Shown here: positions 8,595 to 17,646 of the stretch, piece after piece | How the letters are laid out: each line of letters starts with the position of its first letter | Position numbering within the stretch: position 1 is the stretch's first letter | Notes under the pieces: model-generated | What the model was told of the DNA's origin: nothing | The model's database searches: none | What the model saw: the letters and a program-made list of their open reading frames with translations, nothing else | Source: Kroppenstedtia guangzhouensis | GTDB lineage: Bacteria > Bacillota > Bacilli > Thermoactinomycetales > DSM-45169 | DNA: 64,000 nt | Direction of reading: 5' to 3' | Assembly: GCF_014637345.1 (NCBI RefSeq) | Contig: NZ_BMEX01000004.1 | Span: forward strand, 186,001-250,000 | Translations under genes and position numbers: made by a program

Positions 8595-8614
8595 TAACAT
8601 GAGGAATCATAGAC

Positions 8615-8650
8615 GTGACCTGCTAAATGGACCAGGCAGGTCACCTTTTT
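8615..8650 (+). terminator. Intrinsic terminator
   Basis: A perfect 9-bp stem GTGACCTGC/GCAGGTCAC with a 12-base loop and five Ts follows the secreted-protein gene, so the transporter downstream probably has its own promoter or depends on read-through. Confidence 0.85.
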
Positions 8651-8752
8651 AATTCTGTAGTGGGAAACTTCATTGATTCCCTCATGTTAATATTTATATT
8701 GGACAAAAGATATAGAACGATTGGTGATATCTAAGGATGGAAGGATGGGACC

Positions 8753-9688
8753 ATGGACGTTTTGGTGTTGGAGGAAGTTTCAAAAAAAATCGGTTCGCGA
8801 TGGATTGTGAACAATGTCAGTATGCGAGTCAGAGAAGGGGAAGTATACGGGTTTCTTGGACCTAACGGTGCCGGCAAAACCACAACCATTCGTATGATCG
8901 TAGGATTGATCCAACCGACTCGTGGAACAATCCGTATTATGGGCCATGATGTGGAAAAAAGATCCGCACAGGCGATGGAGTATATTGGTGCGATTGTTGA
9001 AAATCCGGAGACTTATTCCTATCTCTCGGGACGGAAGAATCTGATTCACTACGCACGCTTGGCAGGATTAAGCAAAAAGGAACGGGATCGACGAGTGGAA
9101 GAAGTGACTGAACTGGTCCGATTGACTGACAGGATCGATGATAAAGTAAAAACATACTCTCTCGGAATGCGTCAACGTCTGGGTGTGGCCCAAGCTTTGT
9201 TGGCTAAGCCTCAATTGTTGGTGTTGGATGAGCCAACCAACGGTCTGGATCCGTCAGGTATACGGGAGTTTCGTGACCTGATTCGACGCTTAGCGGACGA
9301 TGGGATGTCCGTTTTTGTTTCCAGTCATCTATTAAGCGAGATACAGATGATGTGTGACCGAGTGGCAATTCTGAACCAGGGCCGCTTATTGAGGGAAGCG
9401 GATGTATCAGAGATGTTGGAACAAGATGTCAACGTCTCTTTCCGTGTACGTGACTCGGCCCATGCGCTACAGGTTTTTCAACGTGAAGGAGTGAAAGCCA
9501 AAGAGGGGGAACGCGGAATCATACATACCTATTTGGAAGAAGAAGCTATTCCGGAAATGATCAAAATGTTGGTAAATCAGGATGTAGCGATCTATTCTGT
9601 TCAATCACAGAAAAATACGCTGGAAGAGACGTTCTTACGATTGACGGAAAAGCCGGTAGATGTGGAAGGGGGAGAAGCCGGTGCGTAA
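8753..9688 (+). CDS. ABC transporter ATP-binding protein (BcrA/CcmA type)
   Basis: A 311-residue single-domain ATPase. Walker A GPNGAGKTTT (about residues 37-46), the Q-loop region, signature YSLGMRQRLG, Walker B LLVLDEPTNGLDP and the H-loop VSSHLLSE are all intact, followed by a C-terminal extension typical of ATPases paired with ABC-2 permeases. The ATG is preceded by GGAAGGATGGG. Its 3' end overlaps the permease gene. The pair resembles BcrAB-type transporters that export antimicrobial peptides or give self-immunity, and the secreted protein just upstream is a plausible cargo or cognate peptide (inference). Confidence 0.92.
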   Translation: MDVLVLEEVSKKIGSRWIVNNVSMRVREGEVYGFLGPNGAGKTTTIRMIVGLIQPTRGTIRIMGHDVEKRSAQAMEYIGAIVENPETYSYLSGRKNLIHYARLAGLSKKERDRRVEEVTELVRLTDRIDDKVKTYSLGMRQRLGVAQALLAKPQLLVLDEPTNGLDPSGIREFRDLIRRLADDGMSVFVSSHLLSEIQMMCDRVAILNQGRLLREADVSEMLEQDVNVSFRVRDSAHALQVFQREGVKAKEGERGIIHTYLEEEAIPEMIKMLVNQDVAIYSVQSQKNTLEETFLRLTEKPVDVEGGEAGA

Positions 9689-10928
9689 ATGGGGATATGT
9701 ATTTGCTAACGAATGGATGAAGCTGATTCATCGTCGCCGATTTTGGATCACCTTGCTACTGGCTGTGTTGATGAGCATCGCTTTATCAGGGACTTTGTAT
9801 CAGTGGGAGAAAGAGAATGTCTCCGGCAACTTGATTGTGGAAATGAAACAGCGAATCGAAATGTACGAACAAAATCTGAGAGAAAAGAAAAAAGAGTTGT
9901 CAGAAGGAACATCAGAGGAAGCAAACTTATCGGATTTAAAGAATCAAATCCAACTGGAAGAGGAAATCCTTGAGGGTCTCAAAAAGAAATTACATCGGAT
10001 GCAGCAATTGAAATCATCAGACTGGGATCAACTGACGAAAAGTGATTTAATGAAGTTGAAACAAACGATGGAAAAATATCAAACCGACTCACAGAAAGAG
10101 ATTTCGGAAGCTAACCGTGAAAGCCAGTGGCAGAAATACCGTGCGCAACAAATGGAATTGCAATATCATCTGGAACGAGATATTCCTCCCCTTCTGCCGG
10201 GTGAGCTTACCGCTTGGAAAGCGATGAATCAACTGATGCCGCTGGCGTCCGGATTGTTCCTGCCTATGTTGTTGGTCATACTCGTGGCGGACATGGTGTC
10301 CGGAGAGACTTCAAGTGGTACGATGAAACTGTTGCTTGTTCGTCCCGTCTCCCGGGTGAAGATCTTACTGGGAAAATGGGCGGTCAGTCTCACGGCAACA
10401 GCATTACTATCACTGTGCTTTTTTGCCACAATGCTGGCCGTTCATCTGTTGCTGTATAATCCGGACGGGGCCAATCAGCCACACTTTGTGAACGTGGATT
10501 ATATTTTCGGCATGGGGAAGGAAGCACAAATAGTTCCCATTCCACTTTTTGAGGAGGCCTTATTAATACCTGAGTGGCAATATATCATGGGCTCTATGTT
10601 GTTAACCGTTTTTGCTATGATGGCCGTGGCCTCCATTACGTTTTTATGTTCCACTGTGTTCAAATCACCGATGATCAGTTCAGGAGTAGCTCTCGCCATG
10701 GTGATTCTTGGACAGACACTTCTGCAACAGGTACAAAACGGGAAATGGATGTTCTGGTTGTTCTCCGTTCATTTAAACCCAGGAAGTAATTGGAGTGGTG
10801 AGCTTTCGGCCGCAATGGATGCAAGTTTGCCCCTGACAACTGGCATCGTAGTGTTGACTATTTGGATCGGGGTGACTCTTCTGGCATCGTTACTTTATTT
10901 TCGGAAGAAAGATATCTTAAACGCATGA
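9681..10928 (+). CDS. ABC-2 type transporter permease
   Basis: A 415-residue membrane protein. One membrane helix near residues 20-38 is followed by a long charged, probably coiled-coil, extracytoplasmic segment (about 50-155), then five or more helices in the C-terminal half, with the ABC-2 motif SGETSSGTMKLLLVRPVSR. Starts at GTG 9681, overlapping the ATPase stop by eight bases, with GGGGGAGAA upstream. Forms the membrane part of the exporter with the preceding ATPase. A terminator follows at 10934-10976. Confidence 0.9.
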   Translation: MRKWGYVFANEWMKLIHRRRFWITLLLAVLMSIALSGTLYQWEKENVSGNLIVEMKQRIEMYEQNLREKKKELSEGTSEEANLSDLKNQIQLEEEILEGLKKKLHRMQQLKSSDWDQLTKSDLMKLKQTMEKYQTDSQKEISEANRESQWQKYRAQQMELQYHLERDIPPLLPGELTAWKAMNQLMPLASGLFLPMLLVILVADMVSGETSSGTMKLLLVRPVSRVKILLGKWAVSLTATALLSLCFFATMLAVHLLLYNPDGANQPHFVNVDYIFGMGKEAQIVPIPLFEEALLIPEWQYIMGSMLLTVFAMMAVASITFLCSTVFKSPMISSGVALAMVILGQTLLQQVQNGKWMFWLFSVHLNPGSNWSGELSAAMDASLPLTTGIVVLTIWIGVTLLASLLYFRKKDILNA

Positions 10929-10933
10929 TTGGA

Positions 10934-10976
10934 AGAGCGGTGCTTAGTTGGAAAGACGGACACCGTTCTGTTTTTC
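10934..10976 (+). terminator. Intrinsic terminator
   Basis: The stem AGAGCGGTG/CACCGTTCT has one mismatch and an 18-base loop, followed by GTTTTT; it closes the transporter operon. Confidence 0.65.
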
Positions 10977-11127
10977 AACCTTGGATCATCATTCAGTGGG
11001 ATGTTGTGATGTGAAAAAAGCCCGCCTGCAGGCGAGCAATGTGGTATTATCCCCATACGGTAGACAGTGAAAAAAGTCCATCTGGTAAGATGGGCAAAAG
11101 CACTGAACTGCTGGAGGGGATTTTCTT

Positions 11128-11421
11128 ATGGCGAAAAAGGGGCAAACATTCAAACGGTATACATTGGAAACTAAATTGGAGGCTATTCGCTTTCGTCTGG
11201 AGGAAGGCTTATCCTACCGCTCGATTTGTGAGCACTTGGAGATCCGGTGCAAGTCTCAGGTCCGTGACTGGGTTCAACGGCATCAAAAAGGAGAGTCGTT
11301 AAAAGATCATCGGGGGTTATGGAATCGGAAACACTCTGACAGTTTGGAGGGGGAGAATGCTTACTTGAAAGCACAGGTGGATTTCCTGAAAAAGCGTCAT
11401 CCAAATCTGTTGGGGGAGTGA
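11128..11421 (+). CDS. IS3-family transposase OrfA (HTH protein)
   Basis: A 97-residue DNA-binding subunit: an HTH of the IS3 OrfA type (YTLETKLEAIRFRLEEGLSY...) followed by a Leu-zipper-like segment (ENAYLKAQVDFLKK). ATG start behind GGAGGGGA. The stop overlaps a GTG of orfB in GTGA, so OrfB would be made by re-initiation or frameshifting. OrfA itself looks intact. Confidence 0.85.
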   Translation: MAKKGQTFKRYTLETKLEAIRFRLEEGLSYRSICEHLEIRCKSQVRDWVQRHQKGESLKDHRGLWNRKHSDSLEGENAYLKAQVDFLKKRHPNLLGE

Positions 11422-12259
11422 TTTCCAAAAGCTGTCGTTTTGCCATCATCGATGAACTGCGCCATCATCCCTCCTTGGCACAATTGCTACAGATCGCCAA
11501 GGTTTCCCGCTCCGGTTATTACAAGTGGAAGAAGACCCGGTCTCTTGCTGAAGAACACGATCCAGGAATGCTTGGATTCAAGAGCATATCCTGGCGATTC
11601 ATCGTCTCCACCCGTATTACGGGTATTCCTCTTCGACGTGAAGGAATCGTGGTCAATCGAAAACGCGTCCGTAGGCTGATGCGCGAGCTTGGAATCCGGG
11701 TTATTCGCAAAAAACGGCCCTTTTACGGACGAAAGGCATCCATTCTCTTTCCGAACCGGTTGAATCAAGAGTTTACTGCTGAGGCTCCGTTGCGTCGTCT
11801 CGTGACGGATATTACTACGTTCGAATCGGGAACGACTTTGCCTATCTGTCGGCTTGCAGGATTTGTACAACCATGAGATTGTTTCGTGGTCCTTGTCGAA
11901 GCGAAATGATCTGGTTCTGGATTCGTTGGAGCTGCTTAAGGAGAAAGGATCTCTGGAGGATGTACTTCTGCACTCGGATCAAGGTTTTCAGTATACCTCC
12001 CGGATGTATGCCCCACCGTATGGAGACCTACGGGATGTTAGGAAGCCATTCGCGCCGTGGGAATTGCTTTGACAATGCTTGCATCGAATCCTTCTTCTCC
12101 CATCTGAAAACAGAGAAGCTTCACCTCACAAACCCAAAGACCTTCGAGGAAGCTTACAAAGCCGTCGAGGAATACATTACCTTCTACAACAAAGAGCGTT
12201 TCCAGAAAAAATTGGGCGACCTTTCCCCTGTAGAGCATCGGGAAAAAGTCGCCGCATAA
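11418..12259 (+). pseudogene. IS3-family transposase OrfB, frameshifted
   Basis: N-terminal residues SCRFAIIDELRHHPSLAQLLQ and SGYYKWKK are in one frame, AWIQEHILAIHRLHPYYGY in another, then the rve core is broken again after VTDIT and in the CGGCTTGC region near 11852 and near 12010 (MYA-HRMETYG). The first two breaks are shared with copy 1 at 6996-7697; the last two are private to this copy. The transposase is inactive. Confidence 0.85.
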
Positions 12260-12301
12260 CCGTTCTTTTTTTCATTGTCTACTTGACGGGGTCAAGACCA
12301 C

Positions 12302-12626
12302 TTCGGGGAGGTGGTTTCTTTGGGAGTCATTCACAGCTGGTCGGACAGGACTGCTTCCATTGCGTTCCATGATTTAGGGGTTGGTGGCTTCGCTGTGCGG
12401 TAACGTTTATTTCTCAACTGATCCATGAAGCAGCAATCCAGGTCCGCATTCTGTGGGCTTTTTGCTGTTCGCGTGAAGGAGACTCTATCCATTCCGAAAG
12501 GGTTTTTTCATAGGTAACAGAATTATCTATTATATCAATTCACTTGTGATAGAAATAGAAAACCTTATCATCTATCATTAAAATAGAAAATGAGGAGATG
12601 GCCAAGACGGGAAAAGGGGGATCCAG
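12302..12626 (+). promoter_or_regulatory. Upstream region of the helicase operon, with candidate promoter
   Basis: No gene is seen. The 3' half is AT-rich. A possible sigma-A promoter is TTGTGA (12544-12549), 16 bp spacer, TATCAT (12566-12571), about 55 bp before the GTG start. Short direct repeats of ATAGAAA occur around it. The promoter assignment is tentative. Confidence 0.35.
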
Positions 12627-15062
12627 GTGGGACAGGGGGAGCCGCGGTATTCATTGTTGCTGTTTGTTTCTGATGTGGAGGAAGGTTTGTTTGAGGATGT
12701 GGTGGACCGAGTCCGATGTGGGATCAAGGTTTGGCTGTTTGCGATGGACTCTCTGGAAGCACTTGAAAAAACGGCAGAGTGGCAACATCTGAAGAAAGCG
12801 GGCATGCTTCGCTGGTGGGAGGTTCCATTTCAATCCAACTTTGCCGGTATCAGAGCCCAGTTTGTCGACGGTCAAGTAACGGATTCGGTTCTATATGAGT
12901 ATCTTTGCCGGGAGACGGATTTCAACCGGGAGCAGTATGAAGTGGAGCACAGTGATCCGAAGGCCCACTTGTTGGTGACGGCAGGGGCGGGTACAGGCAA
13001 GACCACCGTCCTGATCGACCGCCTGCTTTTTTTGTGCCATACAGATCCGGAGTTTTCCTTTGACTCCACGGTGATGATCACCTTCACCAACTTGGCCTCC
13101 TTGGAGATGCGTAAACGGTTGGGGAAACGACTGATGACTTACTTTGAGGTGACCCGGAATCCCCGTTATCTGGGATGGTTGGATGAGACGAGGGATCTGT
13201 TTCTTTCGACCATCCACTCCTTTGCCAAAACCCTGTTGGAAGAGGGGGGGACGGCCGCCGGACTTCCGGTCGGACTGCAGCTGCGCAGTTTCCGGGAACA
13301 GAAGAATCGGTGGATCGAGACCTGTGTGGACGAATTTGCCGAGCAACATCCGGAGGTTTTTCGTTCCTTCCGCTGGATCCCTCACCATCAGTTGGTACAC
13401 GCTCTGTTGCGGATCCACGAAGCGGTGGAAAACCGGTCATTGACATTGGAAGAGTTGAGCACCCTGGAATGGGGTGAGGATGAATCCGGTTTTCACCATT
13501 TGGTTCAATATGTTCTCGTTCAACTCTCCATGAAGTTGGAACGGGTCAAGGAAGAGAACGGGGAGCTGGAACTCTCCGATCTGATTCGCCGGCTTTCCTC
13601 CCTGAAGGGGAATTTTGGACTCTTTGGGGACCGGCGGGTAAACCATCTGTTTGTGGATGAATTTCAGGATACGGACACTGTACAGGTGGATCTCCTCCTC
13701 TGGATGCAGGGACAATGGGATTGCCGAGTATTGGCGGTGGGGGATGTGAAACAGAGTATCTATCGCTTTCGGGGCGCGGATTATACGTCATTTCAGCAAT
13801 TGCAGGAAGGTCTCCAACACCGGCCCCGGTCGGTGGTGAAGAAGGGGTTGGTCAAAAACTACCGGACCATCCGTCCGCTGTTGGAGGAGATGTCCCCTCT
13901 CTTTGAGAACTGGGGCCGACGGGTGAAGGGATTTATGTATGAGCGTAAGGATCAGCTGGAGGGGATGAATCGGGGAGACGGTCCCGGCTTGATTTTAAAG
14001 GATCTCAAACTGAAGGCAACTTTCCGGGAACTCCTCGGGGAACTTCAAGGGACAGACACCTGCATCTTGGTCCGTTCCAACCGGGAAGTGGAGGAGATGA
14101 TTAAGCAACTGGAGGAATGGGGATTTTTCTGTGAGGGAGGAATACAGGGGAATTTCTTCCGATCTTTGCCTGTGCGGGAGTTGTACCTTCTGGTCAGTCT
14201 GCTCACCCGGCCGGTGACCCCCTCCTTGGCTTATGCTTTCCACTGTTCTTCCTTTGGTGCGGGGGAACTGGGAAATTCCTTGATTCTGAAGGATTTCCAT
14301 CCGGATCATCCATCCTTTCTCACCCTGTGGGAAAAACATCCCGAGTCCCGATGGGTGCGGGAGTTGCGGAAACAGGCCCTGGAACAACCGATTCTCCCTC
14401 TGTTAAGGAAGGCAGTCCGGGAGATCCGACCCCAGGACCGGCTCGCCTGTCGCTTGTATCAGGAGTGGGTCAGGCGTTTTCCTGATCGGGATCCCGCTGA
14501 TTTTCAAAAGGAAGCCGTCACCCGTCGCTTGGAGTACGAGGCCGGGCTGGATCATTTGTTTTTCTTGTTGCAACGGGAATTTACTGACGCGGTGGCCACA
14601 CCGGCCAGAGTAGAACGGATGCTGCGTCTTCATATCCTCACTGATCGAGAGGAATCCCCTGTCACCATCGCAGCGGAAAAGCGGGAGCACCGTTTTCGGT
14701 GCATGACGGTTCATATGGCCAAAGGACTGGAGTTTGATTATGTGATCTTGCCCCGGACCGATTTTGCCTTTACCGTTGCTGGGCGCCCCCAGGTATGGTT
14801 GGCCAGGGAAGGAGAGCGTTGGAAACTGGGTTACCGATTGGGCTTGGATACCCGCACGATCCGCAACAGCCTCTTTGAGGATTTGCGTCACCAGGAGGAG
14901 GAGGAAACCCGGGGGGAGGAGACTCGCCTTTTGTATGTGGCGATGACTCGGGCCGTTCAGGGACTCTATGTCCATGTGTCGGAGACCTTGTCCGACTCCT
15001 CTAAGGTCAATCGTTGGGTGGATCTTTTGAGGGGAGGAAAAAAGTCCGTTGCTGTACGTTGA
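12627..15062 (+). CDS. AddA-like SF1 (UvrD/Rep) helicase without nuclease domain
   Basis: An 811-residue SF1A helicase. Q-motif FNREQ (about residue 99), Walker A TAGAGTGKTT (118-127), motif Ia TFTNLASLEM, Walker B FVDEFQDTD, motif III KQSIYRFRGAD, motif V TVHMAKGLEFDYVIL and motif VI LYVAMTRA are all present. The first ~95 residues are an extension with no recognised domain. The protein ends soon after motif VI, so the C-terminal RecB-type nuclease of true AddA (about 1,200 residues) is absent. GTG start behind AAAAGGGGG. First gene of a three-gene operon; the next start lies inside its 3' end. Role in DNA end processing, repair or phage defence is inferred from context. Confidence 0.85.
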   Translation: MGQGEPRYSLLLFVSDVEEGLFEDVVDRVRCGIKVWLFAMDSLEALEKTAEWQHLKKAGMLRWWEVPFQSNFAGIRAQFVDGQVTDSVLYEYLCRETDFNREQYEVEHSDPKAHLLVTAGAGTGKTTVLIDRLLFLCHTDPEFSFDSTVMITFTNLASLEMRKRLGKRLMTYFEVTRNPRYLGWLDETRDLFLSTIHSFAKTLLEEGGTAAGLPVGLQLRSFREQKNRWIETCVDEFAEQHPEVFRSFRWIPHHQLVHALLRIHEAVENRSLTLEELSTLEWGEDESGFHHLVQYVLVQLSMKLERVKEENGELELSDLIRRLSSLKGNFGLFGDRRVNHLFVDEFQDTDTVQVDLLLWMQGQWDCRVLAVGDVKQSIYRFRGADYTSFQQLQEGLQHRPRSVVKKGLVKNYRTIRPLLEEMSPLFENWGRRVKGFMYERKDQLEGMNRGDGPGLILKDLKLKATFRELLGELQGTDTCILVRSNREVEEMIKQLEEWGFFCEGGIQGNFFRSLPVRELYLLVSLLTRPVTPSLAYAFHCSSFGAGELGNSLILKDFHPDHPSFLTLWEKHPESRWVRELRKQALEQPILPLLRKAVREIRPQDRLACRLYQEWVRRFPDRDPADFQKEAVTRRLEYEAGLDHLFFLLQREFTDAVATPARVERMLRLHILTDREESPVTIAAEKREHRFRCMTVHMAKGLEFDYVILPRTDFAFTVAGRPQVWLAREGERWKLGYRLGLDTRTIRNSLFEDLRHQEEEETRGEETRLLYVAMTRAVQGLYVHVSETLSDSSKVNRWVDLLRGGKKSVAVR

Positions 15063-17646
15063 GACTTATCCGGATCCAAACCGGTTTTTCGAAGAACTGA
15101 CCTTCGACGAGGAGAGTCTTCATGTCACAGGAATCCAGTCCTTGCAGGTGGTTCTTCAAAAGCAGGCAGGCCCGTATCGGGATCGGATCATGCACCTGGA
15201 TGAGCTGATGAAGTTTCTCTATCCCTACTGGTACGGAATCGTGACGGATTATGTCTTGGCCTCAAAGATGCGTCGCTTCCTGGAAGAAGAGGGGCTGGAG
15301 GAACAGTGGAAACGTCGGATTCACCGCTCACTGCCGGTATGGGTGAAGGCCTTCCGCTTCGCCGCCGCCCTCCGGTTAGATCGGCTGACTTGGGAGGGAG
15401 GAATGGAGGAGCGCTGTTTTGCCCGCCTGTATGAGCGGATGATGACTGAAGATACAGGAGTGCGGAAGCTGGTGGAGGGGCGCCGCGTCCTTGCCGGAAA
15501 CATGCTCCGGAAGAAGCGGGGGGAAGTAAAGACCCTGTATGTTTACCATCTTCAGCAACTGGATGCCGAACGGATGCTTTTTTTTCGGGAGTGTGAACGT
15601 TCCGGAGTCCGGGTGGTGTTCCGGTTTCCCTACCATGCGGGGTACGAGTCTTTCTTTCGAGGATGGAAGGATTTGTACGAACAGGTCGCTGGAACCGTTG
15701 ATCCCACCCTTTGGTCGACAGGAGAGGAGTTACGGAGGGGGGGTGACTGGATTCGCCACCGAATGGGGGAGTCGGGAGGTGGAGAAGAGGATCCCATCTC
15801 TGTCCAGGTACTTCGTTTTCCTTCCCCGGCCCGCTTTCGGGAGTATGCCAAGATGGAGGCGGAGAAGAAGTCCGGGGTGCGGGTGGTGGCTCCCTCCTAT
15901 GACGAATTGAACCAATCCCTCCGCGATCTGCCTCCCACCGATCCACCCTCTGCTGGGGACAATACACCCCGCAAACTGGACCTTCCCCATCATCCGGCGG
16001 TCCGCTTTCTCCATCATCTGTATGAGGCCCGCAAAGTGGAGGGGGAGATTCAGCTCTCCTATGAAACCTTGGTGGAATGTATCACTTCGGGATGGGTTCA
16101 AGCCAAGGGAGTCTCCGGTACCAAGGCCCTCCCGTTGTTGCTGGAGCTGGAACCTTACCTGAAGACCCCGTCCCTCCGATTTTCCATCGGAGAGATCAAG
16201 GAACGGCTGCAAACATTGGAAGTGTTGCAGGCTGCAGGGCGAGAGTTCGATCAATTGGGCAAGGACCAATCCGGACGCAATCGGATCAAACGGTATCTGT
16301 CCAATCCGTTGCGGGCTTTTTCCTTTGTCCATGAGGGACGGAGCGGGGTTACGGTTCGGCAGCTGTCCGACTTGGTAGGAGATTTGGAGGATAAGCTGAA
16401 GCGGTTGCTTCCCGAAGAAGGGAAAGGGATGCTGACCTGGGATCATTTCGGTGCTCTACGCCAGATCTGGCGGGGGGTGAAAGGAAGGTTGGATGCTGAT
16501 GGCGAGGTGGTCCGGGAACTAGAAGAGGTTCTTCGCCATCCTGTTACTCTGAACTGGAGGGCAGAGCGGGAGGAACTCCATGGCTTGGTGAGTCTATTCC
16601 TTCGCCGAGAAGGGGAAGAGGAGCACCGTTTTCACTGTCGCGGATTAGAGCAGTTGGACGGCCTCGCCTTGTCGGAAAAGCCGCTCCATCTGGCTGATCT
16701 GTCCATCCGGAGCCTGGTGAGGTTTCACCGAGGATACCGCTCTCTGCCGGCACCCTTGACCCTCTCGTGGCTGAAAAGCTCGATCCGTCAGGAGCGGGAA
16801 AGGGGCAGCTTGACGGAAGCGGGCGCCTCCTGGCTGCTGCATGCCTTGTTGGTTCACCATTATTCGGACCAGGCCTGGCAACGGTTTGTTCCCTTTCAGC
16901 TGTTTTACACCCTGGCCTATGGGCGGGGAGAGCTGACTGTGAGCTGGACGGAAGGGTGGAATGAACATGACGGTCCCTCCTCCGACTGGGAACTCTTCGC
17001 CTTGCTCTATGGAAAGGACGGAAAAGGAAGCGACTGGGCAGAGGAGACGGAGGAAGTGGATCACTTATGGGGAGATCCGGTGACGACCCGAGAGGAAACC
17101 GAGATTCCTTCCCCTGATACATTCCGGGAACAGATTCCGGGGGTCTATTGGACTGACCTCGACCTGTGCCCGCGAAAATTCTTTTTGACTGGTTTCCTGG
17201 AGCATTTTCCGGTCTACACCCAGGACTTTCATCACCGGCTGGTCTTTGCCCAACTGGGTTCCCTTTTCGCTCAGCAAGCGGAAGGGGAAGAGGGAGTGCA
17301 ACAGCATTTCTCCCCTCTTTTTCCCCAATGGACGGCCACACTGAAGCAGAACCTGATCCGCACCAACCGGGCGGCGGATCTGCGAGATTACCGCTCTTTT
17401 CAGAACCTGGTTTATCCCCTGGCGATGGAGCGGTTGCAACGCCTGCGCACCTCCTCCCGCCGGCGCAAATACCGGGATGCCCACCGGAAAGGGCGGATCC
17501 AGGAGAAGGAATGGCTGAAAGAGTGGATTCCCCGCCTTGCGGAGGGGGCGGAGATCCGCCCCGGTTCCCACTGCAGGATGTGTCCCTATTTGATGCAATG
17601 TACGGAAGGAGAGTTTCCCATTGACGACCACAGTCGCTTTGTCTGA
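15049..17646 (+). CDS. AddB-like protein with Fe-S cysteines, nuclease core apparently lost
   Basis: An 865-residue protein with no Walker A in its N-terminal half. The C-terminus has DLDLCPRKFFL (C707) and HCRMCPYLMQC (C842, C845, C851). The C-x2-C-x5-C spacing is that of the Fe-S cluster that staples the nuclease domain of AddB. Only about 134 residues separate C707 from C842, against more than 300 in B. subtilis AddB, and I see no GRIDR or DYK nuclease motif there. It is therefore a degenerate or structural AddB relative. TTG start at 15049 overlapping the previous stop by 14 bases with GGGGAGGA upstream. Likely forms a complex with the flanking helicases. Confidence 0.75.
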   Translation: MLYVETYPDPNRFFEELTFDEESLHVTGIQSLQVVLQKQAGPYRDRIMHLDELMKFLYPYWYGIVTDYVLASKMRRFLEEEGLEEQWKRRIHRSLPVWVKAFRFAAALRLDRLTWEGGMEERCFARLYERMMTEDTGVRKLVEGRRVLAGNMLRKKRGEVKTLYVYHLQQLDAERMLFFRECERSGVRVVFRFPYHAGYESFFRGWKDLYEQVAGTVDPTLWSTGEELRRGGDWIRHRMGESGGGEEDPISVQVLRFPSPARFREYAKMEAEKKSGVRVVAPSYDELNQSLRDLPPTDPPSAGDNTPRKLDLPHHPAVRFLHHLYEARKVEGEIQLSYETLVECITSGWVQAKGVSGTKALPLLLELEPYLKTPSLRFSIGEIKERLQTLEVLQAAGREFDQLGKDQSGRNRIKRYLSNPLRAFSFVHEGRSGVTVRQLSDLVGDLEDKLKRLLPEEGKGMLTWDHFGALRQIWRGVKGRLDADGEVVRELEEVLRHPVTLNWRAEREELHGLVSLFLRREGEEEHRFHCRGLEQLDGLALSEKPLHLADLSIRSLVRFHRGYRSLPAPLTLSWLKSSIRQERERGSLTEAGASWLLHALLVHHYSDQAWQRFVPFQLFYTLAYGRGELTVSWTEGWNEHDGPSSDWELFALLYGKDGKGSDWAEETEEVDHLWGDPVTTREETEIPSPDTFREQIPGVYWTDLDLCPRKFFLTGFLEHFPVYTQDFHHRLVFAQLGSLFAQQAEGEEGVQQHFSPLFPQWTATLKQNLIRTNRAADLRDYRSFQNLVYPLAMERLQRLRTSSRRRKYRDAHRKGRIQEKEWLKEWIPRLAEGAEIRPGSHCRMCPYLMQCTEGEFPIDDHSRFV

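Larger units (their letters stand above)
11041..12301 (+). mobile_element. IS3/IS150-group insertion sequence, copy 2 (about 1.26 kb)
   Basis: The left end GTGGTATTATCCCC...TAGACAGTGAAAAAA (from 11041) pairs imperfectly, about 26 of 35 positions, with the reverse complement of the right end (12267-12301). It carries orfA and a frameshifted orfB. No obvious target duplication was seen at the ends. A second, 5'-truncated copy in the same orientation is at 6996-7739, so the two bracket the secreted-protein and ABC-transporter genes. Confidence 0.82.

Noticed and set aside
11386-11395. Programmed -1 frameshift site between IS orfA and orfB
   Set aside because: Only five As precede G and no stimulatory hairpin was identified; the GTGA overlap suffices as coupling and orfB is dead anyway.
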